Shown: positions 1 to 13,319 of the stretch, one piece after another
How the letters are laid out: each line of letters begins with the position of its first letter
How positions within the stretch are numbered: position 1 is the stretch's first letter
Origin: Eledone cirrhosa
Taxonomy: Eukaryota > Mollusca > Cephalopoda > Octopoda > Eledonidae
Direction: 5' to 3'
Length of the DNA stretch: 64,000 nt
Assembly: GCA_964016885.1 (NCBI GenBank)
Contig: OZ024741.1
Coordinates: 36,488,423 to 36,552,422 of the forward strand
Made by a program: the position numbers and the translations under genes
The notes under the pieces: model-generated
What the model was told of the DNA's origin: nothing
Databases searched by the model: none
The model's input: only the letters and a program-made list of their open reading frames with translations

Positions 1-1400
1 CTCTACTGTGGCTTCCTTCCACTGGGATTTCTTAGTGTTTCTAAACTCAGCTGCTACTTTTGATGGTCCTGCGGCTTTACCATTCATCCCCTTGATTGCG
101 TATTTGACTCTAAAACTGTCAACCTCAATTCCCATACCTGTCTTTGGCTTTGTCTACTGTGCTGTTCCAACACCAGGTAACCCTCTGTCTGGCTGGCACT
201 TTACTCCAGTCGCAAGTTTAATCAGTAGTTCACAAAAAGTTGTCACATAAGAATTTTCAGTTGTCTTCTACGTTATATGTATCTAACTCGTCACACCTCT
301 CATCAAATTCATCTTGTAGAGTTTTTCTAAACGTATATTTAACCAAAAGGTCCTTTAACTTCCAAACCCTCCATCTCCATATTTTCCTGCGTGTATTGTT
401 CTGTCTTGTTTATTTTGATGTCACTAATAACTAACTTGTGTTGGGCAGTGCATTCTTCCCAGGGAAGGCCTTAGTATTTATTACAGTCCGTTTATTTCAT
501 TGTCTTACAAGTAATTAATCAATTTGTCTTGTGTGTTCATATGATTGATATGAGATCAGATGATTAGCAGGCTTCCTGAAATTTGTGTTTCAACTGGTTC
601 ATTTGTGTCACAGAATTCCAGGTGCCTCAATCCGTCTTTATTCATTGAGCCATAACCATAGCCACTGAGCTCCACTGAATCCATCCTGGTACTGTCCCAC
701 ATGTCCATTGAAGTTGCCTGCCAAGAGGATGAGGTCACCTTTATCGGTATCTGAAGTTGTCTATAAAAGTTCCTTATAGAACTTTTTGTTCTTTACTCAG
801 TCCTGCTTGCCGAGCATAGGTAGATGTAATTGTCACCAGTCTATTTCCTACAGCTAATCTAAACTTGTTGATTCTATCACTTACTCTAATTACATCTATC
901 ACCTTATCTATTCATTTCTCAGCTAGTAAGATGCCTACACCTCCTACTCCATCATCATTTCCTACCCAGTAGAGTTTATATTTAAGTTGTTTGCCTGTGA
1001 TTAGTCACGCTGTGGCACCCCTCCATTTCACTTCTTGTATACAGCATACATCTACTCCTCTTCTCTCTACCAGTTCCACAATTTCACCTGATTTAACTTT
1101 CAGAGTGGCAGTCCTGAGATTTGTACCATGACAGTTGTTGCTACTTCCTTGGGTGGAGGTTCTATGTACCTGAAAGGGAAAGTAGCTGTGTGATTGCTTG
1201 ATGATGGTTGACGGGTTCTTGCACATGGCTACACTAGCCACCTCACTAACATGACTTGTGTCAGCCCTATGTACACAATTAGTGAGAATCATATTGGTTA
1301 TGCTTTTCATATTTTGGCTGGGTTTTTCTGGTTGGATGCCCTTCCTATAACTAACCTCTTTACGGCGTGAGCTGACTGCATTATTCATGCCAGCAGGACT
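1..1400 (-). pseudogene. RTE-like LINE, endonuclease end, decayed and cut by the window edge
   Basis: Read on the minus strand from about 1140 to 540, this gives an APE-type endonuclease with broken frames: SGEIVELVERRGVDVCCIQE, then YWVGNDDGVGGVGILLAEK followed by a stop, then TITSTYARQAGLS and GDLILLAGNFNGHVGQ. From about 430 to 1 it gives the linker before the reverse transcriptase (DERCDELDTYNVEDNWKF; WSKVPARQ). Several stops and frame changes show it is inactive. The RT part would lie left of position 1. A match to the RTE group is by motif memory only. Confidence 0.85.
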
Positions 1401-1419
1401 AGAAAGGTTGTCTTACCAG

Positions 1420-1935
1420 ATTTAAGAGTCCTCTCCACCCTGTATCAGTTTTTCTTTGGAGTGTCTACTCCACAGTAGCTTTTTTAAATCAGTCACTGCC
1501 CTGTTAGATGGGTTGCCTTCACTATGGCTTATGGAGTCCATATTTGCCTCATCCAGTTTTTAATTGGAATCACTGCTATTCTAGACGGATTGCCTTCACT
1601 ACGGCTTGCAGATTCCATGTTTGCCCAGTGCAATTTCTTTCTTCTTCTCCCACTCTTCTTCTCCTCCTCCTCCCACTTAACTCTGAGAGGATTGTTGGAA
1701 GCAGAGTCCTCAAACACTCCCTCCAGCGGGGCTTGTCAGAAGCAACTGTCTCCAAGTGATCCGGCTGGATCCCCAAACGAGACCAGCCAAGCTCATTGAT
1801 GTTATCCAACTATCTTGCTCAGAGTCTACCTCTGGGTCTCCTGCCAGTTGTTTTTGCTCGTAAAATCGGTCCAGCGATTCTCTCCTGAGACATTCTAACC
1901 ACATGCCCATAGTATCAGAGCTGTGATCTCAATGT
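1420..1935 (-). pseudogene. 3' end of a second LINE type, decayed
   Basis: On the minus strand the text reads NINELGWSRLGIQPDHLETV and SDKPRWRECLRTLLP, the usual C-terminal end of an endonuclease/reverse-transcriptase LINE ORF. A second copy of the same end lies at 50265-50665. The frame is broken around 1800-1900. Confidence 0.65.
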
Positions 1936-2156
1936 TTATATTTATATAAAAATATTCCATCATGAATGTATTAAGTTATGCCCCAAACACCAGCTTAACA
2001 ATAAAAAAGTTATAATACTAAATCTCTCCAAATTCGTGATTATTTTAAAAATGATTTGAGAATCATAGACAGTATTTTTCATTAGAAATACAGTTGTTGT
2101 ATGACGTAGATGAATGCTGCAGAAAGTTTGAAAAGCTTTTCACATCATTATTACAA

Positions 2157-2352
2157 AGGCGGTGGATTGGTAGTATCGGTAGTGGGTCAGATGCCCTGCT
2201 TTGCAGCATAGAGTTACGGCCCTTTGTGGTCTGAGTTCAAATCCTACTGAGGTTAACTTTGCTTTTCATCCTTACGGGGATCAATAAAATAAAGCACCAG
2301 TAATGCACTGGGATAATTGCTGGCTTTCTGCCAGAAGTAGAAACAATTATTC
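2157..2352 (+). repeat. tRNA-derived SINE, family A
   Basis: Head with B-box-like gagttcaaatcc at about 2230-2241 and the shared body ctttcatccttacgg...ataaaataaagcaccagtaatgc, ending in gtagaaacaattatt. It lies about 50 nt upstream of the first coding exon. Family A recurs at least ten times here in both orientations. A real tRNA gene is excluded because no cloverleaf with paired acceptor arms is seen. Confidence 0.85.
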
Positions 2353-2402
2353 CATATTGCAACAGTTAGATGTATACAGCTTTCTCAATTTTCTTGAAAC
2401 AG

Positions 2403-2588
2403 ATGCCAAAACGCCAAAGACATGGCAAACACAGTGAGGGAGACAGCCGAAACGGTAATGAAGACAGTTCAGCCAAGAAGAAGATGCGTCCATCAACATT
2501 ATCAGACGAGGAAGATGAAGTTGTTTCAGACGACAGCAATTCTCATACATCACAGAACCCAGACTTTTTATATCAACCAACCATGGGT
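2403..2588 (+). CDS. SMC6: SMC6 coding exon 1 (residues 1-62)
   Basis: Starts [10 protein letters not shown] and ends YQPTMG before the donor GT|gtaagta. The segment is basic, then acidic (DEEDE), as in disordered SMC6 N-termini. The ATG directly follows a pyrimidine-rich stretch ending CAG at 2400-2402, so the exon may begin exactly at the ATG, with a non-coding exon upstream. The ATG was chosen because it is the first Met giving the SMC6-like N-terminus; the in-frame Met at 2370 would read through the putative acceptor. Confidence 0.85.
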
Positions 2589-5500
2589 GTAAGTAAAGCT
2601 TACTCTCTTTACTAACTTAACCCTTCAACATTTACATTACTCTATATTTACTATTATATTTTTGTGGTAAAGCCTTTACCTCACGTAATATCGAACTTAT
2701 GAGATTTTATATTATCTATTTTGAGAACAATACCTTAACATCAGTATGAACAGCCAGTTTGAACAGAAAGAGGTGAGACAATTCTGGCTGAATATGGCCG
2801 GTTTAAACGTTAAACGGTTAACTACTTGTTAAACCTTTTGATAATCAACCTAACCTTAACCAGCTCTGTATCTATGAAACAAAACCTACTTAACCCTTTT
2901 GGTGACCAACCCAACCAAAACCAGCTCCTATTTTGATCGAAACATAATTTTATATAAGAGCCATATCTTAAGTTACTATTTTAGTATTGAAATAATTAAT
3001 AATTGTAGTAAATCCCTCCAAATTCTTCATTAATTAATTAAAATAGAGTGTATTTCAATACAAGTATAGTCACGAAAGCGTTATGTTGGAATGCTTCATG
3101 ATTTTATTCTTTTACTGGTTTCAGTCATAAAACTGGCCATGCTGGGGCACCACCTTAAAGGGAATTAGTTAATCATATTGATCCCAGTGCATAAGGCACA
3201 TACATTCATTTTCATTTAATTTCATTTTACGTCCGCTTTTCCCTGCTTGCAAGGGTGGGACGGGAACTGATTCTTGCTTGATTTCTACAGCTGGATGCCC
3301 TTCCTAACATCAACCTCATTTACAGTGTGCTGGGAGCTTTTTTTTCCGTGGCGCCTACACGTCCACTTTGCAGTGTGGGCCGGGTGCTTTTTTGCCATGG
3401 CACCTCCACGACCACTTTGCAGTGAAATGTCCCTATCATCTCATTTCTACAGCTGAGTAAACTGGAGCAATGTGAAATATAGTGTCTTGCTCAAGGAAAC
3501 AACACATCACCTGGTCTGAGAATTGAACTCACAACCTTTTGATTGCAAGGCCAATGCTCTAACCACTAAGCCATATGCCTCCATAGATGTATGTATCATC
3601 ATCATCTATCATATATGTATGTATCATCGTTTTACGTACATTTTTCCACGCTGGCATGGGTTAGATGTTTTGTTCTGTTATGGGTAATGTTAGGTCAGGT
3701 GACCATGTCTTGCTCTTACAAAACTAATTATGTATGTGAATATGTGTCTATGTGTATAGATACACAGACATACATAGATTGATTTTGCCTTTCAGCTTTC
3801 CAGTTTTAATATGCCATGATAGAATGTATCCTGTACACTTTGAAAAATGGTGGTGCTGGTGCCATGAAAAAATATACCCCATTCACACTTAAAAGTAGCA
3901 ATTATGATAAAATGCACCCAGTTCCCTCTGTTGTTAGGAAGGGCATCTAGCCATAGAAACCATGCCAAAATGGAACATGTGAGCAAGATATGATCATTTG
4001 ACCTGTCTAGTCTCAGAACATGACAATCTGTCTAATGTATACAAGCATTGAAAATAGATGTAGAACAGTGTTGATGATGGTGACGGCGCCGGTAATAATA
4101 AACTGCTTATGAAGTAATAGTTTAGACATTCTATACTCACAACCCCAAAGCTATAGCTTTGTCCCTATGTTAGAAATCTTTAGTATTACAAATTTGCCAT
4201 TTTAATACAAGACTTACCTGTTTGAGGGACCTACTGTCACCTTTTAATAGTCACAGGCCTGGCGGTATGGTTAAGAAGTTTACTTCACAACCATGTGGTT
4301 TTGGTTTTCATTCCATTGTCTGGTACTTTAGGCAAATGTCTTCTACTATAACTTTGAGCTGACCAAATGCTAGTAGATGGAAACTGTTAAGAAGCCCGCC
4401 ATGTATTTATGTCTGAACCCATAACTCCTAGTGGAGTCGTAAGGGTGTCGTTTTGTCATAACAGCATTTCCTGGGCATTTATAAACCTGATGGAGCCCAT
4501 CCCTTCTCCAGGTTTGAACCCAGCAAATTTCTTTCAGATAAGGAGAGAAAAATGAGAAAGGAAGGAACCACCCCAGTATTTCACTGGTACTTTTTTTTAT
4601 CAACCTCAAAAAGATGAAAGTCAAAGTTGATTTTGGTAGGATTTGAGCTCAGAGTGCAGAGAGCTGGAACAAATACCACAAACCATTCTGTCCAATGTTC
4701 TAACAATTTGCCCATTTACCACACTCCTCCCTCTCTATCTATCTATATAGAGAGAGAAAGAGAGAGATGTATGTGTGTTAGTTTACCATGTATGGTCATA
4801 TCAGCAACATTTGGTATCATTTGTTTATGTCCCATAGCATAGTGATGTGATGAAAATGAGCAGTGTATACTATACTAATGAATAAAGTATGGGTTGGCAT
4901 CAGGAAGGGCATCCAACTGTAGAAAAACTACTTAAAAGAAGTCTTGATCAACCCATGCTAGCATAAGAAAACGTGTGTAAAATGATAACAATGATGAAAA
5001 TAATGACTAATATTGTTGTTATCATAAAACTGAATACTGAGTCTTTGGATTCACTTGGACTATATTCCATGAAGAAAAGTTGTCCCCAGGTCTTCTTCAG
5101 CTGGAGTTTAGTGATATCATCAGAGGGGAAACTAAGGGTTTATTCCTTTGTCTGCCAGAATCTGAAGTCAATGCAAGTGAGAGGTGTCAGGCGTCTCAAT
5201 CAAATCCTTACTCTATTTTTCTACAGGAACAATGCCAGATTGGGTACATTCAGAAGGTTGTCTTAAAGAATTTCATGTGCCACCACAAACTGGAAGTGAA
5301 ATTTGGTCCACACGTCAACTTTATTATCGGAAGAAATGGAAGTAAGTTCCTGTGTTTTGTTTTGTTTTTTATTTTCATCGGGTATACGAGAGGTTCTCAA
5401 AGTGAGTGCTAACACCCTCCTGGGGGCATTGAGAAGGGGTAGGGAGGTCTAGATGATATAATAGTGTATTAAATATCAAAGCATACATATTATATATCAT

Positions 5501-8500
5501 CATCATATGTCTGCTTTTCCCTGCTTGCAAGGGTGGGACGGGAACTGATTCTGGCTTGATTTCTACAGCTGGATGCCCTTCCTAACACCAACCTCATTTA
5601 CAGTGAGTGCTGGGTGCTCTTTTGCCGTGGCACCTCCACGACCACTTCTACAGCTGAGTAAACTGGAGTAATGTGAAATAAAGTGTATTGCTCAAGGAAA
5701 TAACACATCACCCGGTCCGAGAATTGAACTCACAACCTTTCGATTGCAAGGCCAATGCTCTAACCACTAAGCCATGTGCCTCCTTTATATAAATATAGTA
5801 AAATAAAAAATATATAATATTTATTAGATATTATTTACAATTTGCGTGTAGACAGGTCTCTCTGGAAATAGGAGTGAGGGCGCTGAGGGTGTTACATGGC
5901 CGTGAGAGGAACGGTGGCCCAAAAAGTTTTAGAACCTCTGATATAAAGTAATGAATGGTTCAGAGTATATTTTGATATTGATTTGGCATATGAATGGTGC
6001 CTGCAGTACTGAGACCAGGGAGACCACAAATTATGGGAGTACTCAATACATGGGAAGATGCAGAGTGGGTACCATCATCATCATCATCATTTTACGTCTG
6101 CTTTTCTCTGCTTGCAAGGGTTGGACGGGTCCTATTCAGTACAGCATCTCTCCACTTGTCACGGTCCTTCGTCATATATATATATGTATAATTATAATTA
6201 TTACGTCAACTTTTCCTTGCTGGCATAAATTGGATGAGACAATGTTTTACAGCCAGATATCCTTCCTGACATTAACCTTTTTAGTCGCTTTTAAACTGAA
6301 TACATAATTATATCATGGAAGTCATTTTAGTCATTCAAATATTTTAATTTACTAGCCCTCCCATATGCAGGAGCTGGGCCATACATCTAGTATGCACCAC
6401 CTTCTCTCCCATACACATCACACATTGTAATCACCACACTCCTATATCTACCTCCCCAATTCCCCATGCATCTCACAATCCTGGAGCCATGACAAAAAGC
6501 ATTCAGCCCACACTGTAAAGTGGGTTGTGTTGGTTACATGACAAAAAGTACCCAGTCCACACTGTAAAGTAGTCGTGTAGGCATCACAACAAAAAGTACC
6601 CAGTCCACACTGTAAAGTGGTCGTGTAGGCATCACAACAAAAAGCACCCAGTCCACACTGTAAAGTAGTCGTGTAGGCATCACAACAAAAAGCACCCAGT
6701 CCACACTGTAAAGTGGTCGTGTAAGCATCACAACAAAAAGCACCCAGTCCACACTGTAAAGTGGTCGTGTACGCATCACAACAAAAAGCACCCAGTCCAC
6801 ACTATAGAATGATCATGTAGGTATCCTGACAAAAAGCACCCAGTCCACACTGTAAAGTGGTCGTGTAGGCATCACAACAAAAAGTACCTAGTCCACACTA
6901 TAGAATGATCATGTAGGCATCACAACAAAAAGCACCCAGTCCACACTGTAATGTGGTCGTGTAGGCATCACAACAAAAAGTACCCAGTCCACACTGTAAA
7001 GTAGTCGTGTAGGCATCACAACAAAAAGCACCCAATCCACACTGTAAAGTGGTCGTGTAGGCATCACAACAAAAAGCACCCAGTCCACACTGTAAAGTGG
7101 TCGTGTAGGCATCACAACAAAAAGCACCCAGTCCACACTGTAAAGTGGTCGTGTAGGCATCACAACAAAAAGCACCCAGTCCACACTGTAAAGTGGTCGT
7201 GTAGGCATCACAACAAAAAGCACCCAGTCCACACTGTAAAGTGGTCGTGTAGGCATCACAACAAAAAGCACCCAGTCCACACTGTAAAGTGGTCGTGTAG
7301 GCATCACAACAAAAAGTACTCAGCCCACACTATAGAATGATCATGTAGGCATCACAACAAAAAGCACCCAGTCCACACTGTAAAGTGGTCGTGTAGGCAT
7401 CACAACAAAAAGTACCCAGTCCACACTAAAGTGGTCGTGTAGGCATCACAACAAAAAGCACCCAGTCCACACTGTAAAGTGGTCGTGTAGGCATCACAAC
7501 AAAAAGCACCCAGTCCACACTGTAAAGTGGTCGTGTAGGCATCACAACAAAAAGCACCCAGTCCACACTGTAAAGTGGTCGTGTAGGCATCACAACAAAA
7601 AGTACCCAGTCCACACTGTAAAGTGGTTGTGTAAGCATCACAACAAAAAGCACCCAGTCCAAACTGTAAAGTGGTCGTGTAGGCATCACAACAAAAAGCA
7701 CCCAGTCCACACTGTAAAGAGGTCGTGTAGGCATCACAACAAAAAGCACCCAGTCCACACTGTAAAGTGGTCGTGTAGGCATCACAACAAAAAGCACCCA
7801 GTCCACACTGTAAAGTGGTCGTGTAGGCATCACAACAAAAAGCACCCAGTCCACACTGTAAAGTGGTCGTGTAGGCATCACAACAAAAAGCACCCAGTCC
7901 ACACTGTAAAGTGGTCGTGTAGGCATCACAACAAAAAGCACCCAGTCCACACTGTAAAGTGGTCGTGTAGGCATCACAACAAAAAGCACCCAGTCCACTG
8001 TAAAGTGGTCATGTAGGCATCACAACAAAAAGCACCCAGTCCACACTGTAAAGTGGTCGTGTAGGCATCACAACAAAATGTACTCAGTCCACACTGTAAA
8101 GTGGTCGTGTAGGCATTACAACAAAAAGCACCCAGTCCACACTGTAAAGTGGTCGTGTAGGCATCACAACAAAAAGCACCCAGTCCACACTGTAAAGTGG
8201 TCGTGTACGCATCACAACAAAAAGCACCCAGTCCACACTAGAATGATCATGTAGGCATCACAACAAAAAGCACCCAGTCCACACTATAGAATGATCATGT
8301 AGGCATCACAACAAAAAGCACCCAGTCCACACTGTAAAGTGGTCGTGTAGGCATCACAACAAAAAGCACCCAGTCCACACTATAATATGATCATGTAGGT
8401 ATCCTGACAAAAAACATCTAGTACACAACGTAAATCTGGTTGGCATTAGGAAAGACATCCAGTCATAGAAACTAAGCCAAAACCAGTTCTTTGTGAGCAA

Positions 8501-11500
8501 AACAGTCCTACAACCTGACTGTCTCACCATGGGACAACTCGTCTAACCCATGCTAGCATAGAAAATTGACGTTAAATGATGATGACACACCCATACACAT
8601 CATCATCATCATCATCACCGTTTTACGTCCGTTCTTTCATGCTAGCATGGGTTAGACGGGGTGTTCTGTTGTGGGCAGTGTCTGGTCGGCTGACCAGGCC
8701 TTGCTCATACAGGAACTTATTTGGCTTGATTTCTACAGCTGGATGCCCTTCCTAACACCAACCTCATTTACAGTGAGTGCTGGGTGCTTTTTCGTGGCGC
8801 CTACACGTCCACTTTACAGTGTGGGGTGGGTGCTTTTTTGCCGTGGCACCTCCACGACCACCTTGCAATGGGGGGTGTGGAGGCATATTGTCTATATGCT
8901 TCAGCTTGTACCCATGGGAGGTCGGGTACTCTGTATTACTGCGTGACGCCAGAGGTCATGGTCGTGTGTCATCGCCTTTGAGAGGTGTAATTGGGTAAGG
9001 TCGGCTTTTATCACCTCATCCCAGGTCATCTTGGGTCTCCCCACTCCGCGGTTTCCATCAACTTCTAGTGCTCTGCACCTTTTTATGCAGCTGTCATCCT
9101 TCATACGCATCACATGTCCATACTAACGCAACCGCCTCTCCTGCACACAGCATTTGATTCCACTTATGCTCAGTCTCTCTCTCAATTCATTTATGCTTTG
9201 TCGTTCGCGTATATTACTATTACACATCCATCGGAGCATGCAGGCTTCGTTTCTCTCTAATCTACGTAAGTCTTCCACCTTCAGCGCCCAGGTCTCACTA
9301 CCATGCAACATCGCTGTTCGGATACACGCATTATACAGTCTGCCTTTCATTTTGAGGGAGAAGCCTTTTGCAGCTAGCAGTGGTAGTAGTTCCCTAAACT
9401 TCTTCCATCCCGTTCTTACCCTAGTTATTGTACTTTCTGAACACCCACCTCCGCTGCTAATTCGGTCACCTAGGTAGCAGAAGCTGTCTACTGTTTCTAC
9501 AGAGCCCTCCCAGAGATTGGTGGTACTTGTTTCCTGTGGGTGTTTGCTGCTTGCTGTCCCAGCACAGCTGCTGCATGTGAAGCCTACATTCTTAATTAAG
9601 CTTCCTATAATTATCCATAAACAACTTTGTTAAAGTTTGGTGAAGAAACCGAATTACTTTTTCTGTTCCTAAAACAACAGGTTATATGCTCATATAAGTA
9701 GATGTGAAACAACGTTGAAAATTAATGGTTTGTCTTTATAAATTGTGTGTTTGTTCTAGGTGGGAAAAGTGCTGTGGTGAGCGCCATTATTATTGGTCTT
9801 GGAGGGAAAGCATCAGCAACTAACCAGTGTAATTCAGTAAAAAATTTTATCAAAAATGGCAAACAGTGAGTTTTTGATTTTTCTGTGACATTTTCTACTT
9901 TATTTTGTTTTGTGTTTGCTCCCCACTCTGCCCCACACCCATGGTTCTGTTTTGCAACTATTTGTTTTCAGCATGAAAGTGAACAATTTGACAGAGTCGT
10001 TAGACATTTGTTCTGGGTCTCTGAGTTCCACTTTGCTTTTCATTTATTTGGAGTGTTGGGGTATAGGGGTGGATAAAGAAAGCACCAACTCATTGTTGCT
10101 GCAACTCTCCTAATTGTCACATCCTGGATATTCTACAACATAGGCACCTAAAACCCTTAACAAAAGAATGGTACATACTACTAAGTTATACTCAATTGGG
10201 AGGGATGCCCATAGTAGTTTCTTTCTACTCCATGCTATTTTCACCCAGCTATGGCCATATTTCTTATTCATCATCATCATCATCATCTTCGTTTAACGTC
10301 CATTTTCCACGCTAGCATGGGTTAATTTTCAAAATAATCTGGATTTTCATTGTCAGGGCATTGCACAAAATGAAACAAAGCATTTTAAAGCTATTTTTTC
10401 CTGTTAACTCTTTAGCATTTGAACCAGCTGTATCCGGCCAGAATTCTTTCACCACTTTTTGTTCAAACCGGCCATAACTGCAGGTGTTTAGGTATTGTTC
10501 TCAAAATAAATAATATCAAAATCTCATTGACTCGATATTATGTGAGATAAAGTCTTTACTGCAAAAATATAATTGTTTCTACTATTGGCACAAGGCCAGA
10601 AATTACCCAGTACATTACTGGTACTTTATTTTATCGACCCCGTAAGGATGAAAGGCAAAGTCAACCTCGGCGGGATTTGAACTCAGATCGTAAAGGGACG
10701 TAACTATGCTGGAAAGCATGGCGTACGACCCTCTACCGATACTGCCAATCCACAAAATATAATAGTAAGTATAAAGGAATGCAAATGTTAAAGGTAAAAT
10801 CAGGGGCTAGTCTTGCAGGCCTCATGAAAGGCTTCATACTTATCATAGGCTCTTTTTTTGAGACAATGTTTTACAACCAAATATTCTTCCGTACACAAAC
10901 TCTTATGACATGCAGGGATATGGTATACTTATTCTAAACCAGATGCATATTGTACTGTGCACTGGACAAAATGCCTGCTGAGTTCAACTTTGTCTTTCAT
11001 CCTTCTGGAGTTAATGAAACAAAGTAGCTGTTAAATACTGGAGTCAGTTTAATATTCTATTAAAAGCATCATAAATATGAATGAAATTCTAATAGAACTA
11101 TTTTATTTATTGGTATACTAATCTTGTATTTGAAATGTGATTTAACTAAAGGTATTTTAATAGATAAAAGTGTAGGAGATGTTTTACACAATGTTATCAT
11201 TTATGTAATAAAGAAATATCAGTGTAGATTCTAATTTAACCCTTTAGCATTTACATTACTCTATATATACTATTGTATTTTCACAGTAAAGGCTTTAGCT
11301 TACATGATTATCTACAAGATTTTGCTGTTATTTATTTTGAGAACAATACCTTAACGTTGGTATGAGCAGCCAGTTACAGCTGGTTTGAACGGAAAGAGGC
11401 GAGAGGGTTCTGGCCAGGTACAGTCGGTTTAAATGTTAAAGGGTTAAACATGGACACCGTAGAGAGGAGGGGAGGGGGTAGTGTGTGGCTTAAGGGTTGG

Positions 11501-13288
11501 ACTTCATAGGTTTAATTCCTGGACAGAATGGCATATTCTGTCCTTGAGCAAGATGCTTCATTTCACGTTTCTCCAGTCCACTCAGCTGAAAAGAGGAAAT
11601 GATTACCAGCAGCTGGGAGTTAACCCCTGAAATGGACTGGCATCTGGTCCAGAAGTTTGTTTTTTATGATAGGGCTATCATTAAAACACCTGAGAAACCT
11701 CCTTTTAAATGCAACTTAATTGGAAACCACATATAGCTATATAAGTGTCACATCAACAACTGTAATATGAGCTGTTTGAATGGAGGCTTCTAAATAGGGA
11801 CCCCAGGGAATCTTGTGTAAGTTGTTATTGAAAGGGTTAACATTTCACCATTAGTTTTACTAAGGCCTAGCATGCTGTTCATTTTAAATTCACCATCTGA
11901 CCCCCTTTTTTTTTTCCTAATGGCTTAGAGAACAGGCACTGCACCTGACCTTTCTCAAGACCTCCAAGATTTGTTGGAATAAATGAGGAAGTTATCTTCA
12001 GGCCAGATACTTGTGGTACTCTATGTGATAATATATGTTACACTACTTCTCTATATGATCATGTATGTTACACTGTGACTGTCTATGTTACACCATGACC
12101 CTTACTCTAAGGCTCTTTTAGGAAATAGATATCGGTGCACATGCAACATAATATAAAAGACAAAGAGTACTGGTGTGTGTGATAAAGTTTTACTTCATAG
12201 AAGTCAAAGGTGTATAAGGTAAAAGGTTGTTACCCGATGGCAATAATGCCATTGTGAAGTTGTCAGGCTGGTGAGCTGGATTGTGCTGGTAACGAAAGAT
12301 TCGTCCAGAAAGAATCCAGCTATGGTCGAAGATGTTACCACTTCGGGAATCAGGAGGCGAGAGAGAGATTTCGCGGTTAATCGCTCCTTTTATCTCTCTT
12401 GACCGGAAGTGACCACTAGGGAGTTTGGTCAATCCCAAAGGGAAGCAACTCCACCTACTTCCTGTCTAGAGAACAGCGATTTAATTGTCGTGGCAGGGGA
12501 GGCAACTCTTACTACAGTATCCCCCGCCAGATTTTTAAAACATAAAAAATCGAAAGAAGCATGCATGGAGTAAGATGGCGAGCATGTAAGAGGCATGAAA
12601 AATATGGTACAGAGTAATGGAAGTAAGAAAAGTCAAAAGTTCAAATGTACAAAATATAGTTCACAGGTGTGCAGTCACATGACAGCAGGAAAGAAAGTGT
12701 GTTCTAGAGAATGAATGCAGGTGGTCTCTGTTCTGTGGTATATCGTGAATTTCCAACCTCCGAATGGATTTTCTCACAGGAAGAGTGCTGCAAAAATAAA
12801 TTCTCTGGCTTTGGTTGCTGTTGCTGTTGCTGCTGTATTGCTGTTGCTGTTGCTGCTGTTGTATTGCTGTTGTTGCTGCTGTATTGCTGTTGCTGCTGTA
12901 TTGCTGTTGCTGCTGCTGTTGTTGCTGCTGTTGTCTCGCTGAGTGAGCGTATTCGGTGTTTAAACTCACAGTAGACAAAAAATTTTTCAGAAAAAATGAG
13001 TTGCGCAAAGTGCTAGAAATAGCAGCCGAAGTTGATGGTCGATGTTGAGAATGCGTTGATCTGGAAGGGTCCAGAGGCCAGCGACCAGAGAAATAAGCAT
13101 TCTTACTAAATGCGCGGTTATCAACGGTAAATTTACATTGCAAACTTATAAACCGGCAAAGAGAAGAATGTAGCTTAAAATGTTCATTGTAAAGGAAACG
13201 AAAAAACATATATATACATCCAGTGAAATGGTCATGAGAGGTACATTGCAATACAATAAATCAAATAAATAAGAACAGCAAAAACAAA

Positions 13289-13319
<31 letters not shown>

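Noticed and set aside
2157..2352. Possible tRNA genes at B-box-like sequences (also at other SINE copies)
   Set aside because: No foldable cloverleaf with acceptor stem; the same body and tail recur in each, which identifies SINEs.
5080..5412. Reading exon 2 as starting upstream at 5080
   Set aside because: The upstream part shows no SMC6 similarity, whereas ctatttttctacag at 5213-5226 is a strong acceptor with the right phase.
6534..8016. Long open frames on both strands (up to 190 codons, [16 protein letters not shown] repeats)
   Set aside because: Produced by a stop-free 48-bp tandem repeat; they lie in an SMC6 intron and have no non-repeat part.
6488..8430. Possible CRISPR array
   Set aside because: Repeats are contiguous without unique spacers, and the sequence is an animal genome.
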